In this document: one piece after another, positions 25,718-38,422 of the stretch
How the letters are laid out: every line of letters starts with the position of its first letter
How positions within the stretch are numbered: position 1 is the first letter of the stretch
NCBI GenBank assembly: GCA_949825025.1
Contig: OX463780.1
Span: forward strand, 47,885,280-47,949,279
Source: Siphlonurus alternatus
Taxonomy: Eukaryota; Arthropoda; Insecta; Ephemeroptera; Siphlonuridae
Length of the DNA: 64,000 bases
Reading direction: 5' to 3'
Program-made: the position numbers and the translations under genes
Notes under the pieces: generated by a model
The model's database searches: none
The model's input: the letters and a program-made list of their open reading frames with translations, nothing else
Told to the model about the DNA's origin: nothing

Positions 25718-28700
25718 CACTGTACAGGTATAATAGAAGTAGTTTGTTCCATAAGTTGATGTTTACAGTAACAGTACAACTTTAACGTAGCGTCTGACAC
25801 GCAATGGCTCTGACTACCATAGGCACTAAGACGACTGATTGATCCCGTCAAACTAAACTTAGCACTCGCACCTTTCTTTAGTTCAGAAGTTCTCCGCACT
25901 GTTGCTTCGAAAACGGCAGCACCAGGCTCAGTTTTAAATGCCACCAAATAGTCCATTAACTGTGCGTGAAACTTCTTAGGAATACCTTCTTCATGAGGCA
26001 CCTTCTCTTCTGCGTACTTAACCTCACTCAGGTGCAAAAATTCACAATTAGAAGTAATTAGTTTGTTAAGTTGGTCCACCACAAAATCAACAGCACTTTT
26101 TATCACTGGCAGAGAAATAGATACCGGCTGACTGGTCTGTAACAAATGAAAATTCATAAATTTATTATTTTTGATCAAACGGAGCAATACAATATAATTT
26201 TCATCGTGCTAGCGTGAAGCATGTATCCACATCATGCAGAGATTAGAAGAAAGTGCCAGTTCGTATAGTACAAAAGTTTCAGAGAATGGTGGCTTATTCC
26301 CGAGATGATGATAATATGAATTAATATCACACTAAATTTTTAGATGCTGAATTGGTTTTCAGTACTTTTTACTGTCACGTAAATACACATGACAAATACA
26401 GTACTACATTCATGAATAGAGGCTTCAAGTCAGCTGATTGTGCGGTGTTTTCACCATCCTATCTAAACCGATGAAAAAAAAAAAAAATCTAAATTGCTTC
26501 TTTGGTATTAAAACATTTAGAGAAAAGTAAGTTTTTGAGACATTATCAGAAGATACCTATATAAAGGAGGGTAGAAGATGGTTTCAAATTAATAGCTTTA
26601 ATAGTTTCTGAGAAAAAAACAAAACAAATGTTTTAACATGATGGCTTATGGAGAAAATTTTCTTGCCGGGGAACACTTGAAGCCTCCATACCATAATTAA
26701 TTAGAATTTTATTTTGCTTTTCGATCATACTCTACAGCTGAACACTCGTCTGCTGACACTGCAGCTCTAACAAGGGACGTATATAAAGATTTGCAATTTG
26801 GGGGAGGTAAGAAATGTTGTCAAGTCATCCCGTTAAGTTCGAACACTCTCAAGCAGATCAGGGGCAAATTTCGTGGTGTCTGTATATAGCCATACATGCA
26901 TAAAATTATTGTAATATTACACTCTCTAAAAATATTAAAAAGAAAAGCTGTAACAAGAAATTATAAATTTTAGTTAGTCTTCGTAAGAAAGGATATTTAA
27001 ACATGTTGTCAAACCACTTAAGTAATATATTTTTTTTAACAAGTGGATTATTTATATATTCACGGTATTAAACTACTGATAACTTATAAGATAATTTGAA
27101 AATGTTATCGCAATCACATATTATAGATCAAGGACTATATACAGTATATAGTCCTCGATTATAGATAACAGGGAAATACCTACAAAAATAACACATCTTT
27201 CAATTATACGATATAATTAAACTCATCACACTTTCCTTCTAAATATAACTAAATTATAAAATGCTCGCATTTATTTTCTTAAACAGATTTACAAGTAATA
27301 AATGACAACACTTTTAACAAAATCTTCCAATTATGAGTATATATAAAACAAATGTTTTTAGTTTTATCGCCTGAATTTTTAATCATTATTAAAAATTATA
27401 AAGGGGCATTCACAAAGTCTTAAGGCCACATTTAGGGCTCGATAATTTAAGACCAGAAATTTTGGGTCTAAAAAGCATGCCTAAATTCGGGCTTTCAATT
27501 ATCGAGCCTTAAATGTGGCCTTAGGGCTTTGTGAATGCCCCCTATATTGCCCTACCAACAGAGAATAAAATGCAATGAAATAATATTTATTAATAAGTCT
27601 GTACAATAAAATACGCAGCAGAAAAAATCATTAAAATTGATCGTAAGACTTTCTGGTGCTTGCATCTCTCTGATACAAGCAATGAATATTACAAATAAAT
27701 GGACCATTCGCTGCACTTGATATTTTTATTGAATTTTTAATGTATCCGGCAATCAAAAAAATATACGGATAAAAACAGACCAGGAAGTTTAAGACTCATC
27801 AACTAACCTACTCTCAACCTGGGCTTTGTTTTATTGGAGTTAGGTGCAAGATAACCTGGCTATAATTCTAGCAGCTCCCAAATTATTGTATGTTCTTACC
27901 TGGCAGGTGCACCAGTGCGGCGATATGGCGGCGTCCTCACACGTCCTCAGCGGTGAGATGGCCACGAACAGACTCACTCCACGACCCTCAGTGGTGTTCC
28001 CTGCAGCGCTGGAAGGACGAGGAGGCGTCACGTCCCGGACACGTGCACGCAGCACGTCACTGTGGAGGTGCGCCGCCGGCTGCAGCAAGTCTCGCAGCGT
28101 CTCGTGAACGTCGAACGGCGTGGTGAGGCGGTTGTCAGCGTTCACCTGCAGGTTGGCCACGGCCTCGGGGAAGCGCCGGCGGAACCACTCGGGGAACGAC
28201 AACATCAGGAACGGTAGACGTTCCTCCATGCGACCCTGGAAAAATATACTTTTACCTTATTCAAATAAAATACCATGCTATTTACTTACCTGGTACGTTT
28301 CTCTGAAGCTCCCCCAGCGCATGCCGTGGTCACTCATGAGCACCAGCACGCTTCGTTCGAGCGCCCCGCTGTCCCGCAGTTCCGTCAGCGCTCCGGCCAG
28401 TAGCGCGTCTCCAATGTGTGGCATGTTAATTCCGTCATGAGATACGGTGCTGCTCCAGAAGAAGCCGAAAAATCGCTCAGACGAAAACTTCATTGCAAAC
28501 TTTTTAATAAAGTCAAGAATATACTCGAAACTCTGGCGTGGTCCAGTACATAATTTAACGTTGAGCGCTTTTTTGTGCCCTAGTTGTGTGAGAGATTCCT
28601 GAAAAATAATTAATGAAAAATTTATGTATGAAAATTAGGTGATGCCTGCATTTGATAGTGCTACTAAAAATCCATGATGTCTTTCTGATTTAATTTTTAG

Positions 28701-31700
28701 TGTTTCAGACTCTTTATAGTTTTATATAATATACAATGAACGTGATTAACGAAGGGAGTTTCCCAGGTTTCCAACTAACAACGTTTAGTGTCATTGAATT
28801 AGCTAGGCGCTCGGCTAGTGAGAAATCTGGATAATTTTCTGGATAATAATTCTTTCGTGGATCACTCTCAATGATTTATATGTGTTGCGCTTTTTCCACT
28901 ATGTGGTTCGTCTGACTTTATATACTATAACGCTTCTGATAGTTTCACAAAAGCTGCATCGTCTATTTTGACTGAGGTTTCCACGATTTCCTCATTTACA
29001 GAAAAGTGTTAGGAAGAATTTAATGCACTCAATAGACAATAATGGTTGCATTTTTTTATTTCATAATTAGAAAATATACATAAAATTATGCTTTTCTGAA
29101 TTTTTTTCAGATTTTTTGGAGTGCGGGAACTAATTTTTAAAAAATATTTAAAATATCTGAATTAGGGTGGTACATCTGATGGGACAACCGTGACGTCATC
29201 AATAGCCAATCACTGCAACCGTGATGTCATCAATAGCCAATCACAGCACGACAAATGACGTCAAGGTTGTCCCATCAGGTGTACCACCCTAATTCAGAGA
29301 TTTTAAATATTTTTTTAAAATTAGTTCCCGCACTCCAAAAAATCTGAAAAAATTCAGAAAAGCATAATTTTAGGTCTATTTTCTAATTATGAAATAAAAA
29401 AATGCAACCATTACTGTCTATTGTGCTCATGGACTAGAAAATAACAAATTTATGAAATAATAAAACAATAGTCACTCACGTACACGCAAGAATGGACGAG
29501 CGTAATAATCAGTGGGCTGATCAACAAAGCCAATTCGTTGATAGTTAAAAGTTGACATTGTTGTTGCATCTTCTCCATATGCAGTTTTGTAACCAATCGT
29601 TGCAAAGTCCTTCCAGATAAAGGGGCAGTTATCAAATTTAAATTTATTGCCTTTCCAGCATTTTACATTTAGCTCCTCGACAGAAAGCCCCGTGAGTAGA
29701 GGTACCAGGTTTGGGAAGGTGTTGTCCCCCACTTTGTTGTAGCCGAGCAGTGAGATGGCGGAGAACGGAGGTGACGTCAGCAGTTGGTACGTCTTCGGTA
29801 GTTGTCGTAACATGTTGAGACGAGACACTGAGTCTATTCCAATTACTAGCACGCTCAGCTGGAAACACGAAAAAAAAAAATGTAAAACAAAAGTAAATTT
29901 TGAGGTCGTAAAAATTATGTATACATTTTTTTTCCCCCATTTTGACAAGCTGCAAAATAGAAGGAATTATTTATTTTATTTTTAAAAAAGGAGTATCAAT
30001 CTTAAGGTAGAGATAACGTCGACCAGCTGGGTTTTTTTTAACTTCATTTGATTAACATGTAAACCCAAATCCACAAATATAGCAAATCCACAAAAATTCT
30101 AAAAAAAAAAAAAAAAAAATTGAGTGCCTAAAAGCCACATAGAAAAAGTTTCAAAACAATTTAACGAGCTGATTTTTTTTAAATAAATTTTTATTTTTTC
30201 CCTCCATGGGAAAGCCCTAATAAAATGCTAAAATGCTGAAAATTAAATAAATTAATTTTAAAAAATCGGCTCGTTTAATTGTTTTGAATTTTTTTTTATG
30301 GTTTTAAGGCACTAATATCTGCCTCTCAAAAAAATTTCAGAATTTTTGTGAATTTGCTAAGGTTTACATGTTAATCAAATGAAGCTAAAAAAAAAACAGC
30401 TGATCGACATTATCTCTACCTTAAAAAGCTATATTGCATGCCAGAATTTTTTTTAGCAAAAAGTCAGAGGATATATTTTTTTTTATTTTTATATTACAGT
30501 TCCCAGAAGTCCCCTGCACGACTTTATTGTTTTACAAAATATTAAAGCATATTATAAATTTTCATGCTCCATAAAAACACGAATCATGATGTCATTACGT
30601 ACCTCATCTGGACTTCTTGCGGATTTGTTGCATCGTTCTTCGACCTTTCCAAGGGTTGGCATGAAGGCGTGGAAGTCGCGGTAAATTTCCACCGACTTTT
30701 TACCTTTCTTCGCAGAGCACTCGACCCTGACGTAGGCGACAGATGAGTTGACGACGGTTGACTCTCCGCCGAATGGAACACATTTCTTAGAAAAACTGAA
30801 AATTAAAAAATATATTAATAAATTGATCTCCTTGCCAAAATATTTCGGCTGTAGGTCAGATTTTTCAGCGGAGGGTTACAAAAATGTTTCAGACGTCTTA
30901 AAATTTGGTGATGAACAAGTTGCCTAGCCTCAAGGCGAAATATACAACATTTCTACACATCACGTTTATTTAGGTTTTCGTCGGAAATGCTCGGAATCAC
31001 TTCGGCTCGTGTCGGCTATTTTTTTCATTTCAAAACAATCTAACAATGACAGAGGCTGTTATAAACACGACGAAAACAAAGTTGAATCGTTGAATGTGAT
31101 GTGCAATACTCTACTACATACACATTGTTCCAATCATTTTGAATGTATATATTATATATAAGTTTAAAGGAAATCCATGTTATCATTTTCTATTCTGTAT
31201 TCCGTGTACTTATATTTGTACTGAGATAAATTCAATATTATTATGCACATTTAAAAACTAAAAACACTTGACATCACCAAGTTTTTTCATATTTTGTTCA
31301 TGAAGTCTGAAAACAGAATAATTCAACGTATTTTTATATAATATTATGAAGCTGAAAAAGAAAATATTTTCATATCTTCCAAATAAAATGCATTTTATAT
31401 GTAACTACATTAGACGAAATGCATGTGGTTTTGTAATTTTGAAATAAGTTATAATTAAGAAATCTGCATCATATATTATCATGCAGATTCTAAGTTCAAC
31501 AACAAGGTAGAAAAACTGCAGACGTACATGCCATTTAATTAATAAAGTCATTTAATCTGGGTGTAACATAAAAAATGTTAACTTTTTTAAGAGTGAAATT
31601 TAATCTTCACCAAAATACCCTTACTGTTGATTAATAACAAAATAATTTAAAATCAATACATTTATACCTCACATGATTATCAGCGTCCTTTTTGTACTTA

Positions 31701-33503
31701 ACAGGGTCGTCCTGGACCCTCCAAAAGGGTCGGTAGCAGCAAGCGAGGTCACTGACGTTGTAATGGTGCATGGCCTCGCGCACCACCCACATGGCGGTCA
31801 GGTTGGACTGCACCAGGGGGGGTCCTCGCTGCTTCTTCTTGCCGGTCATCGGGGAAAGCTGCTCCGAGCACTGCAAAATTGTCATTAAATTGTGTATTGT
31901 GCAATATAAGGAAATCAATAAAGTGCAATGGCTCCAGCGTGGACCAAGAACAAAATTTCTGGATGATGCTTGTCCCATGAACAAAGTTATTTAACAAAAG
32001 TGAGAACGTGAAATTTTATTTTTTAATACAATTATTTGTTTTCGGTTGTACAAGACAATATAAATTCACGTCAGATTTACAATACAAACACAACATCTGC
32101 ACCAAACATTGCATATATTAGCCGCGCGCCATGGTAAATATTAAACTTCGGGGGAGGGAGAGAGGGGGTAAAAAAAAAAAAAAACTCAGCCCCCCTTTCC
32201 GTGCCTGCCTGAGACCGTTCACCATGTAATCCAATTATACGTATAATTATAACACACTAGCTCAATTAAATTTAATTCTTTGGTATATAATTATTATGCT
32301 GTATTCCAATTTTATTGTTAATAAATAAAAAAAAAGCTCTGCTCTCTCATAAATTTTGCCTTGCTACAATACAATGTGATAAATATGAATTATTAACTGA
32401 TATAATAAAATTTATACTGCATGCATAAATTATATACATGGTTATATGTTAGACAAAATTTATCAAAAAAATCACTTTCCTCGTAATGTTACATACTTTT
32501 CAGGTTGTAAAATTTACAGCCTTTTCATCCAAACACTTCTGAATACTTAATTATTAAGTGAAGTGTGTTAATTATTAAACATACAGTTTCACAGAACACG
32601 CATGCACGGTGATGTCGGTATCTTACCTTGGGGTCTGGGTGCTGCTTCTTGAAGAAGCGCTTGCTGTCCATCCCCTCGGCGGGAAGGTCTGGGATCTGAC
32701 ACCCGGGGGTGTCCACCACGAACCCCCCAGACTTGTTAGAACCTGCACGGTGACGACCGAACACCAGTCCGTCTGCTACCGTCGTTGACAAGAGAGTATA
32801 AATGTTGTCACATATTTATATAATTGTCTGCATTCTCAGGTATAATATATAGGAAAATTCAATACCAGTGAAGGGAGGGCAGGTACACGTAACTACCGAG
32901 CGGTGCATGAAAATTATAAATGCATGACATTGATTATTAATAAATAAGTATTATTTTTAATACGTGAATGCTAAATTATGTCTGATGTATGTGTTGTTGT
33001 TTGTGTGTGTCTTTGTTTCACCTATATTATGCATTGTGCTTTATGTTTAAATGTTTTGTACCTTGTATATCAGGAATTGATATAAAATAAAATAACTTAA
33101 TTTTTTATCCTGCAAAGCAGGCAACCCAAATATCTGATTAATAGTTTCTTTTTTTATCCAAATACAAGCCATTACAATAAGTTTATAGTGATTTCAATTT
33201 AATCAACCACTTTCACTTCAACTTGTTAAAGGCTATTTTTCGTCAGTTTATATTTTGAATATGAACCTTGAGAGCCAGATTTATCAACTGCATTTTGATA
33301 TTAACCAATGCACTTCTTTCTTATCAGTTAAGTATTGACGTCACAAATTTAAAGTGAAAATTACCGATATCAGCTGTGATAGTGATGTTGCTGTGGGGCA
33401 TGGTACCGCCCGACAGATAAAGAAGGGTGGCGCCTCCCAGCAGGACTAGCGCCAGCAGTAGGCGCCGCCACCATCCCCTGGGCACAAGACAAGGCTCTTC
33501 CAT
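25717..33503 (-). CDS. DUF229-family type II membrane protein (gene C), 8 coding exons
   Basis: Exons are 33503-33365, 32772-32627, 31870-31668, 30795-30603, 29858-29484, 28598-28290, 28235-27900 and 26136-25717. They give 706 aa in one frame. The N-terminus is MEEPCLVPRGWWRR followed by a leucine-rich helix (about 15-30), then two N-glycosylation-type sites close to the membrane. Core motifs are VIGIDS (Asp 236), GDNTFPN (Thr 274), NMPHIGD and MSDHG (Asp 442). Intron 6 is only 54 bases and is identical to that of gene E. Exon 1 begins upstream at an acceptor at 33537. The 5' untranslated stretch holds a tiny upstream ORF (MRIS) whose TGA overlaps the main ATG as TGATG. The exon 5 donor is GTACGT, the only nearby choice that keeps frame. 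Introns 4 and 5 contain foldback elements. The start of exon 2 (TAGCAG acceptor) is the least certain junction. Confidence 0.86.
27121..27164. repeat. Short palindrome
   Basis: AGGACTATATAC and GTATATAGTCCT pair across ACAGT-like centre text, flanked by TTATAGATC and GATTATAGA, which are also partly complementary. Confidence 0.6.
27401..27543. mobile_element. Foldback element, family epsilon, copy 2
   Basis: AAGGGGCATTCACAAAG at the left and CTTTGTGAATGCCCCCT at the right, highly similar to the 6521 copy. It lies between genes B and C, about 350 bases from the end of exon 7 of gene C, inside C's intron 7. Confidence 0.8.
29031..29422. mobile_element. Foldback element, family gamma, copy 1 (gene C intron 5)
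   Basis: Terminal repeats are AATAGACAATAATGGTTGC and its near-complement. The subterminal motif CAGATTTTTTGGAGTGCGG is on both arms. The centre has TGACGTCA twice, TGATGTCA once and two AGCCAATCAC (CCAAT) boxes. Length is about 392 bp. Confidence 0.87.
30002..30424. mobile_element. Foldback element, family delta, copy 2 (gene C intron 4)
   Basis: It starts TTAAGGTAGAGATAACGTCG and ends in ATTATCTCTACCTTAA, with CAGCTG near both ends. It is longer than the other copies because of A- and T-runs. Confidence 0.8.
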
Positions 33504-33755
33504 CAGAAATCCTCATGGGCGGACGAGGCTTCTCTTCCTGCAAATCGAAACACGTTTAGCAACGAACAACCTGGATGATAATTTTGATTTCATATTTAGG
33601 TAGAGGATCTCGAGTTATGTCTTGTCAATTTTTTTTAACTTATTTCTATAAACCCTTAACATCGTTCTGCATTTATCAACTTAACTCGGCTTATACCATG
33701 CATGTGGATAGTGAGGAACTTTCATGGCTATCTTCTTTAACCATATAATGGGTGC

Positions 33756-34076
33756 AATGGAGTATTGTCCTCCATTTTTTTTATTGCAGAAATGGATAGA
33801 GGGTGCAATGTTATGCTACCCTGATTTTTTTCAGATTTTTTTTAGACCTGGAACTATTTTTAAAAAAATATTGAAAGTCCTTTTTGTGACGTCACGTGGC
33901 GGCAAGTCCTATCTTTTTCTTAAGGAGCGGCGTCTCGTGACGTCACGAAAAGGACTTTCAATAATTTTTTAAAAATAGTTCCCGGGCTCTGAAAAATCTG
34001 AAAAAAATCAGGGTAGCATAACATTGCACCCTCTATCCATTTCTGCAATAAAAAAAAATGAGGACAATACTCTATT
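33756..34076. mobile_element. Foldback element, family alpha, copy 3 (upstream of gene C)
   Basis: This is the same family, with the central region inverted relative to the other two copies. It lies about 220 bases upstream of the 5' untranslated exon start of gene C and brings TGACGTCA octamers there. It abuts another foldback unit at 34075-34180. Confidence 0.85.
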
Positions 34077-34180
34077 CACGAAGCAGTTAGCCAGATTACC
34101 TTTTTTATGTGTTAAACCACCAAGTTAAACGTGGTTAAGCAAAATGTAGTTATAAACCTGGCTATCAACTGCTTCGTGAA
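34075..34180. mobile_element. Short foldback element beside the family-alpha copy
   Basis: The left arm TTCACGAAGCAGTTAGCCAG is mirrored, with small mismatches, by CTGGCTATCAACTGCTTCGTGAA at the right end, within about 106 bp. Related degraded TCGTGAATCGCGCCCA text occurs at about 58352-58372. Confidence 0.65.
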
Positions 34181-34982
34181 TCGCGCCCAATTACATTTGG
34201 GAGTTTCATATAGAAAACTTAAATTGATTTTGATAGAACGGTGCCCATACTAATTATAAAAAGGATTTGATTAAGTATAGTCTAAATGGCAATGTAATAA
34301 TATAGATGAAGTTTTGGTAAACAAAAAGCAATCAAATTCAGTTTGTATAACCAAAATTTAATTTTTTTTTTTAATTTTATTAATTTTTAATTGCCGAGAC
34401 AAATATTAATATTATAAAATGGTAGTGAAATTTTTCCCCAGTTAAAAAAATATAAAATGCAGTTAAACTTTAAGAAATAATATATACATACAGGATACGA
34501 CTTTTTGATGTATATAAGGTTATGATGAATTTTTCAGATACCAAAAACAACTCAATAATATCTCCATACAAGATGATATCGACTGTGTTTAAAATGTCAA
34601 GTCCTGATCGTCGTATGAAAAATAAAGATTATAGTCTATTTGAAAGAATGAAAAACAATGAGGTAGTACTAACGAATCACAAACTTTGTTTTAAAGTAAA
34701 AATAATCTATAGTATAATTGCTTAAGTTAAATTTTGTAACTTTACTAACTATAGTAAATAAATTATAAATGAATTTTCTGACCTTTCCAAGATAAATCAA
34801 TAATAAATCAACATCAAAACCCTGTCTTTTTGTTGATGTTTGAAGAAAAACAATTAATCACTTTTGTAAATAATTATATATTACTGTTAAATAATGATTA
34901 ATCAGATAACTTTATTATCATTCCCCTCTTACTTTTTGTGTTGTGCTGTCCGTGGGCCTCAAAAAACAACTGTCCAATTACA

Positions 34983-35023
34983 TGATGGACTCAAGGTCAT
35001 ATGATGGACTCAAGGTCATGATA
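34983..35023 (+). repeat. Tandem duplication of about 20 bases
   Basis: ATGATGGACTCAAGGTCAT is repeated twice in a row, ending in ATGATAAGG. Confidence 0.75.
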
Positions 35024-35514
35024 AGGCCAAGATAATCTTCGGGACTCGATACACAGTCTCTATTTGTAATTAAATTGAGTGTTAGCACTCAAGTATAAAA
35101 ACAAGTGATTAAGTGCGTCAAAAGTTATCGTCAAGTTCATTTTCAAGTGGTTTGCTCTAAATATAAGAGGCAAGTATCTAGAGCACGTTGAAAAATCACT
35201 CTTAAATTCCATTTTATTTGTAAATTTTAAATGAAAAAAAAAAAATTAACTGACCCCCTCCCCCCCCCCCCTCTCTTGCTCGCCGCGGGCCGACGGGCCT
35301 TTTTAACAAAACTGATTTTGTAAAAAAAAGGGTACTGAGGGGATTATGCCTCATAATTTTATATGCAAATAATATGTTGCACGATATTGAGTACATAAAG
35401 TACCAATAATTTTCTCTGAAATTTAATCTTTGGTATTTACTCCTTGCAAACATCACGCTATACTACAATGTAAATAAAGATGACAACCACATGATTTTAC
35501 AGCAAGTGCACAAT

Positions 35515-35718
35515 ACAGTCGATTGTATTTAATATTCCTTCCGGAAGTAGCTGAAAGTGTGACAATTGTAGTTCTTCTGTTTGTACTCCAGTTTTGAAAT
35601 TTTACAGATTGGTTTGTAGTAGAAGTATTGACCTATGTGTGAAATTGTAACGCTGCAATACGAATAGGAAGACCGCGAATCATATACTTCCGGAAGAAAT
35701 ATTAAATTAATTTGACTC
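35515..35718. mobile_element. Foldback element, family theta, copy 2
   Basis: ACAGTCGATTG and TTAATTTGACT ends enclose CTTCCGGAAGTAGCTGAAAG and ACTTCCGGAAGAAAT arms, with TATTGACCTATGTGTGAAAT in the middle. Confidence 0.7.
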
Positions 35719-36166
35719 TACTTAAATCACGTCACTCTAAAAAACAGCGCATGTAAACTCACCTTTGTTACTATATAAATTATTTGTTATAATATTTACG
35801 TGGATAATTTGTCATCAATTGATCTAATTTATCACATAACTTGATGATTTTTAACATGTTTCATTAACAAATAACTAAATGTATAGACACATAGACGGCT
35901 AAAACATAACTAACTGAGGATGAGAGGAGACCGGCACGTTTAAAGATAACGATGGATGTGATTGCGAAGTCATTCTGGTTAGAACTGGTTTGCGAACAAA
36001 TCAAAGTTTACTTTGTCACATTAGTTCATAAGTTCTAATAATGTTTAATACTCTACTCAAAGATACGTTTACGATTTTATTTTTAAAATGTCTGATTAAA
36101 TTTATGTTTATTTTTAATAGGGTGACTGAACTTTTATTGAATGACATCCCCTTTTTTAGTCACCAA

Positions 36167-36559
36167 TTAAGGTAGAGATAACGTCGAACAGCTGTTCGAC
36201 GTAATCCCCTTTGATTAACATGTAAACCTTCGCAAATTGACAAAAATTCTGAAATTTTTTTGAGAGGCAGAAATTAGTGCCTAAAAGCCATAGCAAAAGT
36301 TTCAAAAACATTTAACGAGCCGATTTTTTTAAATCAATTTTTTAGTTTGGCTCTCCATGGGAAAGCCCTATGCTGAAAATTAAAAAAATCAATTAAAAAA
36401 AATCGGCTCGTTAAATCGTTTTGAAATTTTTTCTATGGCTTTTAGGCACTAATATCTGCCTCTCAAAATAATTTTAGCATTTTTGTCAATTTGCTAAGGT
36501 TTACATGTTAATCAAAGGGCATTACGTCGATCAGCTGTTCGGCGTTATCTCTACCTTAA
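36167..36559. mobile_element. Foldback element, family delta, copy 3
   Basis: This is the best preserved member: TTAAGGTAGAGATAACGTCG at the left, its complement CGTTATCTCTACCTTAA at the right, and CAGCTG in both arms. Confidence 0.82.
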
Positions 36560-36819
36560 GCACATATAATATTTGTATAAAAGTATGTATTATGTGTGTG
36601 TTTTTTTTCTGATGCTCAATAAATATTTTTATTGTTATTATTATAATATAATGTACAGAGTGTGATGATTTGAAATTTTAATGGATTTATTCTATCCGCT
36701 ATCAAGTAGCCCAGACAGAGAATTTATATTGCAACCCGAGAAAATATATCAATATGACGATGAAAATAAGACAGATTTGACCTTTGACCCGTTGATACAA
36801 TAATGGACACGTAATTTCT

Positions 36820-37093
36820 TATTACATATTTGGATACAGGACCTCGAGCTATTTATTGTCATTTTTTTGTCAGATTTATTTGAAATCTTTCAAATAACAC
36901 CCTCAAAATCGAGGGGAAAGACGCCGTAATGTCATAGTTATGCAACGTCTTTCTCTATGCTTGCGTGTTAATTATATACATGACTATGACGTCACCGCGT
37001 TTTGCAGCACGATTTAAGAGTGTTGAGAGGGTTTAAAAAAAATCTAAAAAAATATTGAACACACAACAAGAGGTCCTCTATTCAAATATGTAA
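36820..37093. mobile_element. Foldback element with CCTCGAG-type ends
   Basis: TTACATATTTGGATACAGGACCTCGAG is mirrored at the right by AGAGGTCCTCTATTCAAATATGTAA. Inside are GACGTC sites and ACACCCTC / GAGGGTTT arms. Fragments of the same family are visible near 11577-11800, 16960-17180 and 25110-25190. Confidence 0.6.
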
Positions 37094-38302
37094 TAAAAAA
37101 AAAACATTAAAATTGTTTATTACATCAAATGCTGTATAAAAATTTAAATATACAAACTGTATGCACTGCCGGATAGCACAAAAGTTTTAGCCCAGCTCTA
37201 GCTGTTTGCAAGGACTTAAGTTCTTTTTCATTGCTCTGTTTGTAGGTTTACGCAGTCAATACGTGCAGGAATACAAAATATTTTGGAATGACTATTGAAT
37301 ATGGATGGAAAAATTGTAAATCTATATATAGATATATAGACATATATGTCGTTTCTTTCAGCTGCAGTTCTATCTAAGCATATAAATATTAGAAAAATGT
37401 AATATTAAAACGTTCAGCTGTCCAGAATTGTATACATAAAATAAATTTATTAAATAATTTCAATCTGAAGAAGAATCGTCAAATGTATAATTGAATTTTA
37501 TTTTAATAATAAATATAATACATTAACTTTTCATTTTAAAAAATAATACGTTTATAAAGGTAAGCCATGTGACGTCAACTTACCAGGAAATTTTGAGCTG
37601 CTATCTGACCTTTATCAATGTAACGTCAGAAAATATAAAATTTTATTTGAAATTATTGACGTCAATATAATAAATATCAAAAATAAAAAATAAAAAAAAA
37701 AATATCATAAATAATAAATTTATATCAGTTCCGTATCTTCTGCCAGTGTGTAAAGTAAAGAGTACACAAGATATTTTAGTGTTCAAAAATAATTAAACCT
37801 GAGAATTTCCTGTAAGTTAATAATTGAATAATAATAATACTTTATTTGATTATTGGCTGTTCAATAACACATAAATCACGTCATTCCTAAAACTATACAT
37901 AATTAGCAATGCAAACAAAAAGTTCTTTAAAATAAATTATATACAAAATTACAATATTTTAAGAGTCACATATTACAATATATATATCCATATATTATGT
38001 CATCACTATACTGAAACATCATAAAATCTAGTTTACAATTATTTACTCTACAAGACAATTTTCTGGTAGCTTATTAGCAAAAAACATTTTCACTGAATAA
38101 AATTCCCTTTTTATCAGGATAGATTTCAATTAGATAATAATTGAACAACTTTTCTAAAAACGTTCAGTTGGTCTTCAGGAAAGGAGGTAAAAATCACAAT
38201 TATTATAAGAGAAGAATCCCAACAATCTCGTGGGACTGCCCAAAATCAGTACAATTAATATTACATGTAGGTCAATATTTATTATTCATTACAAAATCAT
38301 GG

Positions 38303-38422
38303 AGCGATTCAGCAATTATAATCGTTTATGAGCGATTTAAGAAGCGTTATTTTTTAAGAAGCGATTTTATTACCCAGGTAACAGAACTTCTTGCATCGTT
38401 CCTTAACGCTTGCTGAATCGCT
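38303..38422. repeat. Inverted repeat with GCGATTCAGCA ends
   Basis: AGCGATTCAGCAA at the left and TTGCTGAATCGCT at the right, with additional GAGCGATTTAAGAAGCG repeats inside. Confidence 0.5.

Noticed and set aside
29484..29495. Alternative donor CGTGAGT for gene C exon 5
   Set aside because: The better consensus GTGAGT lies four bases further on but would break the reading frame and the 125-codon length shared with A and E.
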